9,850 bases of DNA from Thermoleophilia bacterium (GCA_029861485.1 JAOTZF010000047.1:1-9850), one strand, 5' to 3'. Positions 1-6,556 are shown, counted from the stretch's first letter. Made by a program: numbers and translations. The notes: a model not told the origin generated them from the sequence alone.

Positions 1-1
1 G

Positions 2-961
2 TTCACGCGCTGGCCCGCGCCGACGCGAGCCGTCGTCGTGCGTGACCCCGACGGCCGTGTCTACACCTACCGAGCGGGCCGCGGCTTTGCGCTGAACCCC
101 GTCGCGACCACGGGGCGCTGGCAGGGCATCAATATCGAGGTTCCGGCGCCGCGCCTGGCCGATGCGCTCATCGAGGTCGCGGTCCATCGGCGAGCCGGCT
201 CGCGTCGCTTTCTCGCCTTGGAGTACTACGACGTGCCCGACCAGCCCGGCGTCATCAGGCCCGGGACCTCCGGCATGGCTCAGGGACGGTTGGCCTCCCT
301 GCTAGCGCAGGCATACCGCGAGACGGGCGAGCGTCGCTTCGCCGAGGCCTCGCTCGGGGCGCTCGCCGCGTTCACCGTGCCCGTGGATCGCGGTGGTGTG
401 GTGAGCCGTGTAGCCGATTCAGATGTCGCCGAGCCCAGCCCGTGGTACGTCGAGCGCGCCTACCCCGGGGAATCCGCCTGGAAGGGCGCGGCGCTGAACG
501 GCTTCATGGTGTCGCTGCTCAACCTTCGTGGCACGCGCAGGCGTCTCATCGAGCCACCGCTCGCCGAAGGACAGAGCGCCCCTCCGCGCCTGCCCGTCGC
601 CGAGCGCGCAGCTCGTCTCGCAGGGGGCCTCGCCGATGCAGGCGCCGACACGCTCGAGCGCTATCTGCCCCTGCACGACTCCGGCGAGTGGAGCTACTAC
701 GGACTACTCACTCCAGGGCGTCCCTGGCGCTCCTATCTGGCCGACGTCAACTACCACTGCTACCACGTCAACCTGCTCAATCAGCTCGCCAGGATCTATC
801 CGAAGCGCTCGTTCGGCGAGACCGCGGCGGCATGGGCCGGCTACGCCGACGCCATCGACGCCACCTGCGAGCGCCCCCCGACCAGCGCCGAGAGATCCGC
901 AGCCCCCCCGGCGGCGCGCGCTGCGTTTCGGGCCCCGACCCCGCGAAGCGCGCGCCGGTGA
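2..961 (+). CDS. D-glucuronyl C5-epimerase-like (GLCE C-terminal domain) protein, 5'-partial
   Basis: The reading frame is open to the left edge, so the GTG at 38 is probably internal and the true start lies outside the window. The visible part (about 319 codons) resembles the C-terminal catalytic domain of D-glucuronyl C5-epimerases, which invert C5 of uronic acids within a polysaccharide. From 5' to 3' I see GMAQG (272-286), a WYVE..YP segment (about 443-469), LNGFM (494-508), LPLHDSGEWSYY (about 665-700) and NYHCYHVNLL (about 749-778). Against human GLCE as I remember it, the YP tyrosine, the first tyrosine of SYY and the tyrosine of NYH correspond to catalytic Tyr500, Tyr560 and Tyr578. 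The last 30 or so residues form an Ala/Pro/Arg-rich tail outside the domain. No signal peptide can be judged because the N-terminus is missing. The gene is paralogous to the one at 4787-6355. The fold assignment is firm; the substrate is unknown. Confidence 0.82.
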   Translation, partial: FTRWPAPTRAVVVRDPDGRVYTYRAGRGFALNPVATTGRWQGINIEVPAPRLADALIEVAVHRRAGSRRFLALEYYDVPDQPGVIRPGTSGMAQGRLASLLAQAYRETGERRFAEASLGALAAFTVPVDRGGVVSRVADSDVAEPSPWYVERAYPGESAWKGAALNGFMVSLLNLRGTRRRLIEPPLAEGQSAPPRLPVAERAARLAGGLADAGADTLERYLPLHDSGEWSYYGLLTPGRPWRSYLADVNYHCYHVNLLNQLARIYPKRSFGETAAAWAGYADAIDATCERPPTSAERSAAPPAARAAFRAPTPRSARR

Positions 962-1062
962 CCACGATACTGCCGATGATCAGGGGCAGAGGGTCCGAGT
1001 CGTCGTGGGAGTGAGGATCTCGAGGACGGGGCGCATGAGAACCCGCCGCGGCCGATGATCGA

Positions 1063-1104
1063 GCTCCGGCGATCCGGCCGACATAACGGCCGGATCGCCG
1101 GAGC
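1063..1104. terminator. Perfect 18-bp inverted repeat between convergent genes, likely bidirectional terminator
   Basis: The left arm 1063-1080 (GCTCCGGCGATCCGGCCG) is exactly complementary to 1087-1104, with a 6-nt loop ACATAA. It lies between the stop codons of the epimerase-like gene (961) and ilvC (minus-strand stop at 1108-1110), and starts 3 nt beyond the ilvC stop. A stable GC-rich stem here would act on transcripts from both sides. Neither flank has a clear U-tract, so it may be an L-shaped, U-less terminator or an RNA 3'-end stabiliser. The rest of 962-1107 shows no gene. Confidence 0.7.
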
Positions 1105-1107
1105 ACG

Positions 1108-2106
1108 CTAGCTCTCGTCGATCTCCTGGTTGATCCAGGACATGTGCGAGCGCAAACGCTGGCCGACCTCTTCGATGGGGTGCTCCGCCTGCCGGCGAGC
1201 GATCGCGTTGAAGGTCGGGCGACCGGTCAGGTTCTCGGTCAACCACTCCTTGGCGAACTGACCGCTCTGGATCTCGCCGAGGATCTTCTTCATCTCGGCC
1301 CGCGTGTCGTCGTTGATGATGCGCGTGCCGCGCGTCATGTCACCGTACTCAGCCGTGTTGCTGATCGAGTAGCGCATACCCGAGATGCCCTTCTCGTGCA
1401 TCAGGTCGACGATTAGCTTCAGCTCGTGAAGGCACTCGAAGTAGGCGAGCTCCGGGTCGTAGCCTGCTTCGACGAGGGTGTCAAAGCCGGCCCGGACCAA
1501 CTCGCTCGCGCCACCGCAGAGCACCGCCTGCTCACCGAACAGGTCGGTCTCGGTCTCGGCAGCGAACGTCGTCTCGATCACGCCGGCGCGGGTGCAGCCG
1601 ATGCCCTTCGCGTAGGCCAGCGCGAGCTCGCGCGCCTTACCCGTCGCATCTTGCCCGATGGCCACCAGGCCGGGCGTGCCCTCGCCCTCCTCGTAGGTGC
1701 GCCGCACCAGGTGGCCGGGGCCCTTGGGCGCAACCATCGCCACGTCGACGCCATAGGGCGGCACGACCTGGCCGAAGTGGATCGCGAAGCCATGGGCAAA
1801 CAGGATCATGTTCCCGTCTCGCGTGCCCGGCGCGATGTGGTCGGCGTACAGCGCCGCCTGATGCTCGTCGGGGGTCAGGATCATGATGAGATCCGCCGCC
1901 GTCGCGGCCTCTGCCGGGCTCATCACGGTCAGGCCGTGGTTCTGCGCCGTGACCACCGATGAGGAATCCGGGCGCAGCCCTACGACGACGTCGACCTCGG
2001 AATCGCGGAGGTTCAGCGCGTGGGCATGCCCTTGGCTGCCGAACCCGATGATCGCGACGGTCTTGCCTTTGAGGTGCGTGAGATCCGCGTCGTCTTCGTA
2101 CAGCAT
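1108..2106 (-). CDS. ilvC: Ketol-acid reductoisomerase (NADP+), class I
   Basis: This enzyme converts 2-acetolactate or 2-aceto-2-hydroxybutyrate to the dihydroxy acids in valine, leucine and isoleucine synthesis, using Mg2+ and NAD(P)H in the cytoplasm. It has 332 residues, typical of the short class I form. The N-terminal Rossmann motif GFGSQGHAHALNL covers residues 21-33, followed by a short RPDSSS coenzyme loop (45-50) whose serines suggest NADPH preference. Catalytic and metal residues are visible: His105 in AHGF, Lys128 in APKGPG, Asp188 and Glu192 in ETETDLFGEQ, and Glu224 and Glu228 in ECLHELK. A TTG at 2109 is also in frame, but ATG at 2106 sits 4 nt after AGGAGG, whereas the TTG would be 1 nt away, so I chose ATG. 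It lies 62 bp after ilvN on the same strand, probably one transcript ending at the 1063-1104 hairpin. Confidence 0.97.
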   Translation of the reverse strand: MLYEDDADLTHLKGKTVAIIGFGSQGHAHALNLRDSEVDVVVGLRPDSSSVVTAQNHGLTVMSPAEAATAADLIMILTPDEHQAALYADHIAPGTRDGNMILFAHGFAIHFGQVVPPYGVDVAMVAPKGPGHLVRRTYEEGEGTPGLVAIGQDATGKARELALAYAKGIGCTRAGVIETTFAAETETDLFGEQAVLCGGASELVRAGFDTLVEAGYDPELAYFECLHELKLIVDLMHEKGISGMRYSISNTAEYGDMTRGTRIINDDTRAEMKKILGEIQSGQFAKEWLTENLTGRPTFNAIARRQAEHPIEEVGQRLRSHMSWINQEIDES

Positions 2107-2110
2107 CAAT

Positions 2111-2116
2111 CCTCCT
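2111..2116 (-). promoter_or_regulatory. Shine-Dalgarno site of ilvC
   Basis: AGGAGG on the minus strand, 4 nt before the ATG at 2106. It decides the start in favour of this ATG over the TTG one codon upstream. It also contrasts with ilvN, which has no such site. Confidence 0.8.
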
Positions 2117-2168
2117 GGGCGACGATCGGCCAGCTGTTGGTCCGCCGTCGGTTGTCAGTGCCCCTCGC

Positions 2169-2654
2169 TCAGGTGGCTTTACTGCCGCGGCTGAGCGCGA
2201 TCACCCCGGTCTTCACGAGCTCCACGATGCCGAAGGGCTTCAGCAGGCGCTCGAAGTTCTCGAGCTCCTCACTGGTCCCGGTGACCTGGATCGTGACGAC
2301 GTCGCTTGTGACATCGACGATCCGCGCGTCGAAGATCTCGACCAGCTGGATGACCTCCGACCGCGTCTCGGACCCCGCCGCGACCTTCAGCAGCCCGAGC
2401 TCCCGCGAGACCATGTTTGCGGGGTCGAGCGGGCGGATCTTGATCACGTTGACCAGCTTGTCCAGCTGCTTGCTGATCTGCTCCACCGGGAAGCGCGAGG
2501 CGTCCACGGCAATCGTCATGCGCGAGCGGTCGGGATCCTCGGTGGGACTGACCGCGAGGGAGTCGATGTTGAACCCGCGCCGGGTAAACAGGCCGGCAAT
2601 GCGCGAGAGTACGCCGGGCTTGTTCTCCACCAGCACTGAGAGCGTTTGTTTCAC
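2169..2654 (-). CDS. ilvN: Acetolactate synthase small (regulatory) subunit
   Basis: This is the regulatory subunit of acetohydroxyacid synthase. It activates the catalytic subunit IlvB and carries valine feedback inhibition. It has 161 residues, normal for the family. The N-terminal ACT domain spans about residues 3-77, and a second ACT-like C-terminal domain spans about 80-156. Asn11, Gly14 and Asn29 match by position the residues of E. coli IlvH where valine-resistance changes map, so feedback by valine is probably intact. I chose GTG at 2654 because the protein then aligns from residue 1 with E. coli IlvH. The frame is open further upstream (to an ATG at 2738), but that would add 28 unrelated residues and run into the divergent regulator gene. 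There is no Shine-Dalgarno site; a TATCCT box 8 nt upstream suggests a leaderless mRNA. ilvB is not adjacent: the next gene upstream is divergent. Confidence 0.95.
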   Translation of the reverse strand: MKQTLSVLVENKPGVLSRIAGLFTRRGFNIDSLAVSPTEDPDRSRMTIAVDASRFPVEQISKQLDKLVNVIKIRPLDPANMVSRELGLLKVAAGSETRSEVIQLVEIFDARIVDVTSDVVTIQVTGTSEELENFERLLKPFGIVELVKTGVIALSRGSKAT

Positions 2655-2662
2655 GGCGGAGG

Positions 2663-2668
2663 AGGATA
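2663..2668 (-). promoter_or_regulatory. -10 box of ilvN, probable leaderless promoter
   Basis: The minus strand reads TATCCT, matching TANNNT, followed by exactly 8 nt and then the GTG start at 2654. The stretch before the GTG is pyrimidine-rich with no Shine-Dalgarno site, so transcription probably begins at or next to the start codon. An 8-bp palindrome TACATGTA (2667-2674) overlaps the upstream edge of the box and could be an operator. The expected -35 position (about 2686-2691) has no good consensus. Confidence 0.5.
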
Positions 2669-2713
2669 CATGTAGGGGGCCTAAGGAGTTTTCGTGACGG
2701 CCTGGGGCTGGGC

Positions 2714-2719
2714 TACCCT
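2714..2719 (+). promoter_or_regulatory. -10 box of response regulator gene, probable leaderless promoter
   Basis: TACCCT matches TANNNT and is followed by exactly 8 nt and the GTG at 2728. Only a weak GAAG lies near the start codon, at poor spacing for ribosome binding. The candidate -35 (around 2691-2699, with GTGACG) is weak. The geometry mirrors that of ilvN on the opposite strand, and the two -35 regions fall on nearly the same bases (2686-2699). Confidence 0.5.
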
Positions 2720-2727
2720 GCGAAGGC

Positions 2728-3414
2728 GTGGAGGGCAAACTGCTCGTCGTCGAGGACGACCCACAGGTGCGCAGGATGCTCGTGCGCAGCCTCTCGTACG
2801 AGGGTTTCGATGTGAACGCCGTCGAAAACCTCGCCGGGGCCTACTCGGCCATCTCGGACAGCCGGCCCGACCTGGTACTGCTCGACCTGATGCTGCCCGA
2901 CGGTGACGGCACCCAGGTCTGTGCCCAGTTGAGGAAGTCCGGCGACCGGTTGCCGATCATCATGGTCACCGCTCGCGACACCGTCGACGACACGGTCGAC
3001 GGGTTGGAGGTGGGGGCCGACGACTACCTCGTCAAGCCCTTCTCCACATCGGAGCTGGTCGCTCGGGTGCGATCGATTCTGCGCCGCGCACGCAGCGCTC
3101 CCGAGGACGGCCCGATGCGCGTGGCGGACCTCGAGCTCGACGTCACTACGCGCGAGGCGTTCCGCGGCAAGCGGCCTCTCGACCTCACTCGGCGAGAGTT
3201 CGACCTGCTCGCCACGCTGATGAAGCACCACGGCACGGTCCTCACCCGCGACCGCCTGCTGACCGAGGCCTGGGACTACCGGACGCCCGTCGAGACCAAC
3301 TCCGTCGACGTGTATGTCGGCTACCTGCGCCGCAAGTTGGAGGAAGGCGAGGAGTCGCGCCTGCTCTGGACCGTGCGGGGCGTGGGCTATGTGCTCCGGG
3401 AGGGGCGCAGCTGA
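2728..3414 (+). CDS. Two-component response regulator, OmpR/PhoB family
   Basis: A DNA-binding transcriptional regulator of 228 residues, the usual length for the family. The receiver domain occupies about residues 3-115: acidic pocket Glu9-Asp10-Asp11, phosphoacceptor Asp53 in LLDLMLPDGDG, Thr81 in MVTARD and Lys103 in VKPF. All are intact, so phosphorylation control is expected. The winged-helix output domain spans about 130-224, with the recognition helix near NSVDVYVGYLRRKL (191-204) and the family signature WTVRGVGYVL at 214-223. GTG at 2728 gives the standard short lead into the receiver (MEGKLLVVEDD). The stop codon overlaps the probable CTG start of the sensor kinase, so the two are translationally coupled partners. 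It diverges from ilvN across 73 bp, and a binding site there could serve autoregulation. It resembles MprA/MtrA-type regulators, but orthology cannot be assigned from sequence alone. Confidence 0.95.
   Translation: MEGKLLVVEDDPQVRRMLVRSLSYEGFDVNAVENLAGAYSAISDSRPDLVLLDLMLPDGDGTQVCAQLRKSGDRLPIIMVTARDTVDDTVDGLEVGADDYLVKPFSTSELVARVRSILRRARSAPEDGPMRVADLELDVTTREAFRGKRPLDLTRREFDLLATLMKHHGTVLTRDRLLTEAWDYRTPVETNSVDVYVGYLRRKLEEGEESRLLWTVRGVGYVLREGRS
3399..3403 (+). promoter_or_regulatory. Shine-Dalgarno site supporting a CTG start of the kinase
   Basis: GGAGG, inside the run GGGAGGGG (3398-3405), lies 7 nt before the CTG at 3411, an optimal spacing. No comparable site precedes the in-frame GTG at 3474. 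This site is the main evidence for the upstream non-canonical start. Confidence 0.6.
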
Positions 3415-4727
3415 GCAGCTCACGGCTGTCGACGCGGCTTGCGCTGGCGGCCGCGGCGGCGGTCTGCCTCGCCGTGGCCATAGTCGCGGTCGGGGCCTTC
3501 GTGGTCATCCAGGACCGCGCGATCGCTCAGGTCGACCGCTCTTTGGAGAGGGCGGCCGAGCGCGAGCTCGACGAGCTCGCCGAGCCGGACATCGATGCCG
3601 GATCGTTCACCGAGCCCCCCGACCCCTCCGGCGAGACGCCGCCCGGCACCGCGCTGGAGGTTGAGGTGGAGATCGGAACCCTCCCCGTGCGCGGCCCTGA
3701 GACGGTCGAGCTCGCCGGGCAGAGGTTCCGCACACTCGTGCGCGCACTCCCGCCCGGCGTGGGCGAGGAGGGCCAGACCGCGGCCTTCTACCGCTCGCTC
3801 GAGGACGTCGAGGCAACGGTGCGCATCACCGGCTTGGCCCTGGCCATCGCGGCGGCCCTCGCGAGCCTGCTGGCGATCACCTTCGTGCTGACCATCGTCC
3901 GGCGGGCCCTGCGCCCCCTCGCCGACGCCCACGCCGCCGCCGAGCGCGTCGCCGACAGCGGAGACCTCTCGATCCGGATCCCCGTCCGACGGCCCGACGA
4001 GGTCGGCCTGATGGCGCGGACCATGAACACCATGCTCAGCCGCCTGCAGGGCACCCAGGCGCGGCTGACCCGCACTCTCGACGAACAGCGCCGGTTTGCC
4101 GCCGACGCATCACACGAGCTGCGCACGCCCCTCACCGCCCTGCGCGGTGATCTTGAGTTCCTCCAGGCCCACGACCCGCCGGTAGAGGAGCGTGACGCAG
4201 TCCTGGATGAGATGACCGAGGCCACCAAGCGCATGGGGCGCATGGCCGAAGGCCTCCTTTCCCTCGCCCGCCTCGACGCCGGCGCCCATGCCCAGTCGAA
4301 AGTGATCGACATTCCCGAGGTCCTGCGCAGCATCATCGAGCCGGGAGAGCGCCTGGAGCTCCCCGCGGAGGTGGATGATCTGCACGTCGTCGGCGATCCC
4401 GATTCCATGTACGGGATCTTCAGCAACCTGATCGAGAACGCGCGCATGTATGGCGGAGATCTCACCGTGGGCCTCACCTACGACGCCGAGCGCATTCGCG
4501 TGGTCGTATCGGACGACGGTCCGGGCATCCCGCCCGAGGATCGCGAGCGCGTCTTCGATCGCTTCTTCCGCGGGCGCGACGTGCGCAGCGTGCCCGGAGG
4601 CGCCGGCCTCGGTCTGGCCATCGCTCAACGTGCGGCCGAGGGTGCAGAGGGAAGCCTGACGCTATTGCCCACCGACGCCGGCACGGCCTTCGAGGTGCTG
4701 CTGCCCCGCCAGGACGCGCAGGGCTGA
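3411..4727 (+). CDS. Membrane sensor histidine kinase (HAMP-HisKA-HATPase)
   Basis: Cognate kinase of the preceding regulator, 438 residues from the proposed CTG start. Order: a short basic N-terminus (SSSRLSTR), TM1 about 10-33, an extracytoplasmic sensor region of about 105 residues rich in Glu/Asp/Pro, TM2 about 140-164, HAMP about 165-217, HisKA with phosphoacceptor His235 in FAADASHELRTPLT, N box with Asn339 and Asn343 (FSNLIENA), G1 DDGPGIP (368-374), an F box (FDRFFRG) and G2 GGAGLGLAI (396-404). The first ordinary start, GTG at 3474, would remove the N-terminal half of TM1 and has no ribosome site. CTG at 3411 forms a CTGA overlap with the regulator stop and has GGAGG 7 nt upstream. 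The stimulus is unknown; the acidic sensor region could bind a cation or cationic peptide, but that is a guess. The next gene, 59 bp downstream, encodes a secreted epimerase-like protein. Confidence 0.93.
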   Translation: MSSSRLSTRLALAAAAAVCLAVAIVAVGAFVVIQDRAIAQVDRSLERAAERELDELAEPDIDAGSFTEPPDPSGETPPGTALEVEVEIGTLPVRGPETVELAGQRFRTLVRALPPGVGEEGQTAAFYRSLEDVEATVRITGLALAIAAALASLLAITFVLTIVRRALRPLADAHAAAERVADSGDLSIRIPVRRPDEVGLMARTMNTMLSRLQGTQARLTRTLDEQRRFAADASHELRTPLTALRGDLEFLQAHDPPVEERDAVLDEMTEATKRMGRMAEGLLSLARLDAGAHAQSKVIDIPEVLRSIIEPGERLELPAEVDDLHVVGDPDSMYGIFSNLIENARMYGGDLTVGLTYDAERIRVVVSDDGPGIPPEDRERVFDRFFRGRDVRSVPGGAGLGLAIAQRAAEGAEGSLTLLPTDAGTAFEVLLPRQDAQG

Positions 4728-4764
4728 CGCGGGGAATCCCCCGAGCAGGGGCTGCGCCCCCGCG
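4728..4764. other. GC-rich hairpin in the kinase-epimerase gap
   Basis: CGCGGGG (4728-4734) is complementary to CCCCGCG (4758-4764), and smaller stems can form inside (for example GGGGC 4748-4752 with GCCCC 4756-4760). There is no U-tract. It could attenuate read-through from the kinase gene into the epimerase-like gene, act as an mRNA processing barrier, or simply reflect base composition. Confidence 0.3.
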
Positions 4765-4786
4765 CGGACGACACCGATGAACCCGT

Positions 4787-6355
4787 GTGGTCCGAGGCGT
4801 CAGCCATGAATTCGGTATCCGAACCCAACTGCTCCTCGGACTTGCCCTCGCTGCCGTTGTGTCCACCCCGGCGGCCGCAGCACAGTTCTCGTTCGCCGAG
4901 GCCCCGGCGACGCGCACGCCGAACGCAACCCTCCAGCTCACGGGCCCGCCCAGCGCGGTCAAGGCCGTCATCTCCGCATCACCCCGATTCGAGCGGCACG
5001 TCGACGCGCCGGCGAATGGCACCCTCCCATGGAGCCTCGACGCCACGAGCGACGGCCGTCGCTACGCATGGGTGCGGTACCTGGATGCCGCCGGAGGGCC
5101 CATCGACGAGCTGCGTCGGGCGGAGATCATCCTGGACCGCGCTCCACCGAGCACGGACCGCGCCAGGTTGGTGTTCCGAGGCACGCTTCGGTACTGCAGG
5201 GCCGGCGACGCGCCGGTAGCCGGGGGGCTGCCCACCGGAGGTCGCCTCCGTCTCGCGGGGGTCTCGGATCTCTCACCTGTGGCAGATGCCAGGGCGCTCG
5301 GCTCGGACGGTCGCCCGGGTATCTGGCGGCCACTGCGGAGCTTTCGCCCCTCAGCGAGCGTCGCAAGCGCCCTGGGAGTTCAGGTTCGTGACGCGGCGGG
5401 CAATGCGTCGCCGTGGATGATCCTCCCCACTCCTGCGCGGCGCCGGGTGGCGATCATCAGCCCCAGCACCCACCCCTTCTCGTACGCCCGGCACTGTGAG
5501 CACCGGTCTCCGACCGCCGTCATCCGGCAGGTCAACGAGCGCTGGAGGGTGACCCGGAGGCCCCTCGCCGACCGGGCTCGGGTGCGCCCGCTGGGGTCTG
5601 CGCTGGTCTGGACCAACTACGCGAGGCAGGGCCTCTATCCCAACTGGGTCCACGCGGGTACCGACCTCAACGAGCGCCTGCGGCGCCGGCGCGTGGAGGG
5701 CTACCGCGCCGGGGTCAGCGAGGTCGTCGCGTTCTCGCTGCAGGACCGCTCCGGCCGGCGCACCTACCGCATCAACGAGAATCACTTCGTCACGCCGGAT
5801 GATGGCCGCAGGCCGCCGTGGCGCGATGGCATGGGCACCGCCGTGCTGCTGGCGCTACTGGTCCCCGCCATTCCCCCCGGCGATGCCTATGAGGATGCCC
5901 TGGCCCGGTATGCCGCCCGCCAGTACCTCGCCACCTTCAGCGTGAATCACCGAGACGGCGGGGCGCTGTGGGCCGCTCGCGGACCGGGCGCCTGGTACCT
6001 GGAGTACACATACCGCTCGCGACGCCGGGTGCTGAACGGCTTCATGCAGTCGCTGGTCAGCCTCGACCGCTTCTCGCGCCAAGCCGGCAAGCGCGCCAAG
6101 CGCGACCCGGCGTGGCTGCCGCTCGCTCGCCGCTCGCGCGGGCTGGTGCGCGGGGGTGCGGTCTCGCTCGCCTACTGGCTGCCGGCATATGACCTCGGCA
6201 AGGGGCGCACGCGGTACGCGCTCGGCTCGGGCCCGGCCAGCGAGCAGTACCGCGCCTACCACGTCCAGCTGCTCCGCCAGCTCGCGCGCGTGCCCTACCT
6301 CACAGCGAGACAGAGGACGCGCTTCCGCAGTTACGCGGCACGCTGGAGTCGCTAG
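4787..6355 (+). CDS. Secreted Ig-like / D-glucuronyl C5-epimerase-domain protein
   Basis: A protein of 522 residues. The N-terminus is a signal peptide: a short basic start, hydrophobic core QLLLGLALAAVV (14-25) and likely cleavage after AAA before Gln33. Residues about 45-215 look like two Ig-like beta-sandwich repeats, with tails at WVRYLDAAGGP...ILDRAPP and VQVRDAAGNASPW. The region from about 255 on matches the GLCE C-terminal epimerase domain and the paralogue at 2-961: QGLYPNW, WYLEY (403-407), LNGFM (416-420), LPAYDLG..RTRY and QYRAYHVQLL. Tyr407, Tyr477 and Tyr488 align with human GLCE Tyr500, Tyr560 and Tyr578 from memory. The MAQG motif kept in the paralogue is GMGTA here (348-352), so specificity may differ or activity may be reduced. 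GTG at 4787 is the first start after an in-frame stop at 4778; no Shine-Dalgarno site is seen. It probably acts outside the membrane on a uronic-acid glycan. Its position 59 bp after the kinase suggests control by that system. Confidence 0.85.
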   Translation: MVRGVSHEFGIRTQLLLGLALAAVVSTPAAAAQFSFAEAPATRTPNATLQLTGPPSAVKAVISASPRFERHVDAPANGTLPWSLDATSDGRRYAWVRYLDAAGGPIDELRRAEIILDRAPPSTDRARLVFRGTLRYCRAGDAPVAGGLPTGGRLRLAGVSDLSPVADARALGSDGRPGIWRPLRSFRPSASVASALGVQVRDAAGNASPWMILPTPARRRVAIISPSTHPFSYARHCEHRSPTAVIRQVNERWRVTRRPLADRARVRPLGSALVWTNYARQGLYPNWVHAGTDLNERLRRRRVEGYRAGVSEVVAFSLQDRSGRRTYRINENHFVTPDDGRRPPWRDGMGTAVLLALLVPAIPPGDAYEDALARYAARQYLATFSVNHRDGGALWAARGPGAWYLEYTYRSRRRVLNGFMQSLVSLDRFSRQAGKRAKRDPAWLPLARRSRGLVRGGAVSLAYWLPAYDLGKGRTRYALGSGPASEQYRAYHVQLLRQLARVPYLTARQRTRFRSYAARWSR

Positions 6356-6385
6356 CCGCAGCGCGCCGCGCCGCCGCCAGCGAGA

Positions 6386-6553
6386 CTAGGTCTGCTTGAC
6401 GGCTGCCCTAAGCGAGGCTTCGATCTCCGGAGTGATCGCTTCAGGACCACCGTGGTGCTCGTGGTTGTGGGCGGCCGCGCGCTTGATCACGCCTTCAACG
6501 GTGTCCTCTTCAAAGGTCTCGTTGCAGGTCGGGCAATGGTATTCCGCAGGCAT
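6386..6553 (-). CDS. Small Cys/His protein, DUF1059-like
   Basis: A 55-residue protein with Cys7 and Cys10 in YHCPTCNETF and a His-rich segment AAAHNHEHHGG (26-36), followed by TPEIEASLRAAV. The pattern C-x2-C, then H-x3/4-H-G about 20 residues later, with a helical TPE..R..I/V end, resembles the DUF1059 family, whose function is unknown. A small zinc-binding fold is plausible. ATG at 6553 is preceded by GGAGGT with a 3-nt gap. An upstream in-frame extension to 6613 would add 20 residues with no family resemblance. The gene lies 98 bp after gatB on the same strand and could be its last operon member. A TTGACG (minus strand, 6613-6608) might be a -35 element of its own promoter, but I find no matching -10. 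It converges on the epimerase-like gene with a 30-bp gap. Confidence 0.75.
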   Translation of the reverse strand: MPAEYHCPTCNETFEEDTVEGVIKRAAAHNHEHHGGPEAITPEIEASLRAAVKQT

Positions 6554-6556
6554 GAC

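Noticed and set aside
2659..2676. GGAGG followed by ATG immediately followed by TAG on the plus strand, like a start-stop element
   Set aside because: The plus-strand transcript most likely begins near 2728, so this would not be transcribed; the purine run is better explained as the complement of the ilvN upstream region.
2655..2738. N-terminal extension of IlvN to an ATG at 2738
   Set aside because: The extra 28 residues match no IlvN homologue and would overlap the divergent regulator start; GTG at 2654 aligns with residue 1 of E. coli IlvH.
2694..2906. Plus-strand ORF starting with GTG after an AAGGAG-like site, overlapping the regulator start
   Set aside because: It is out of frame with the response regulator, Arg-rich with no family resemblance, and lies upstream of the likely regulator transcript start.
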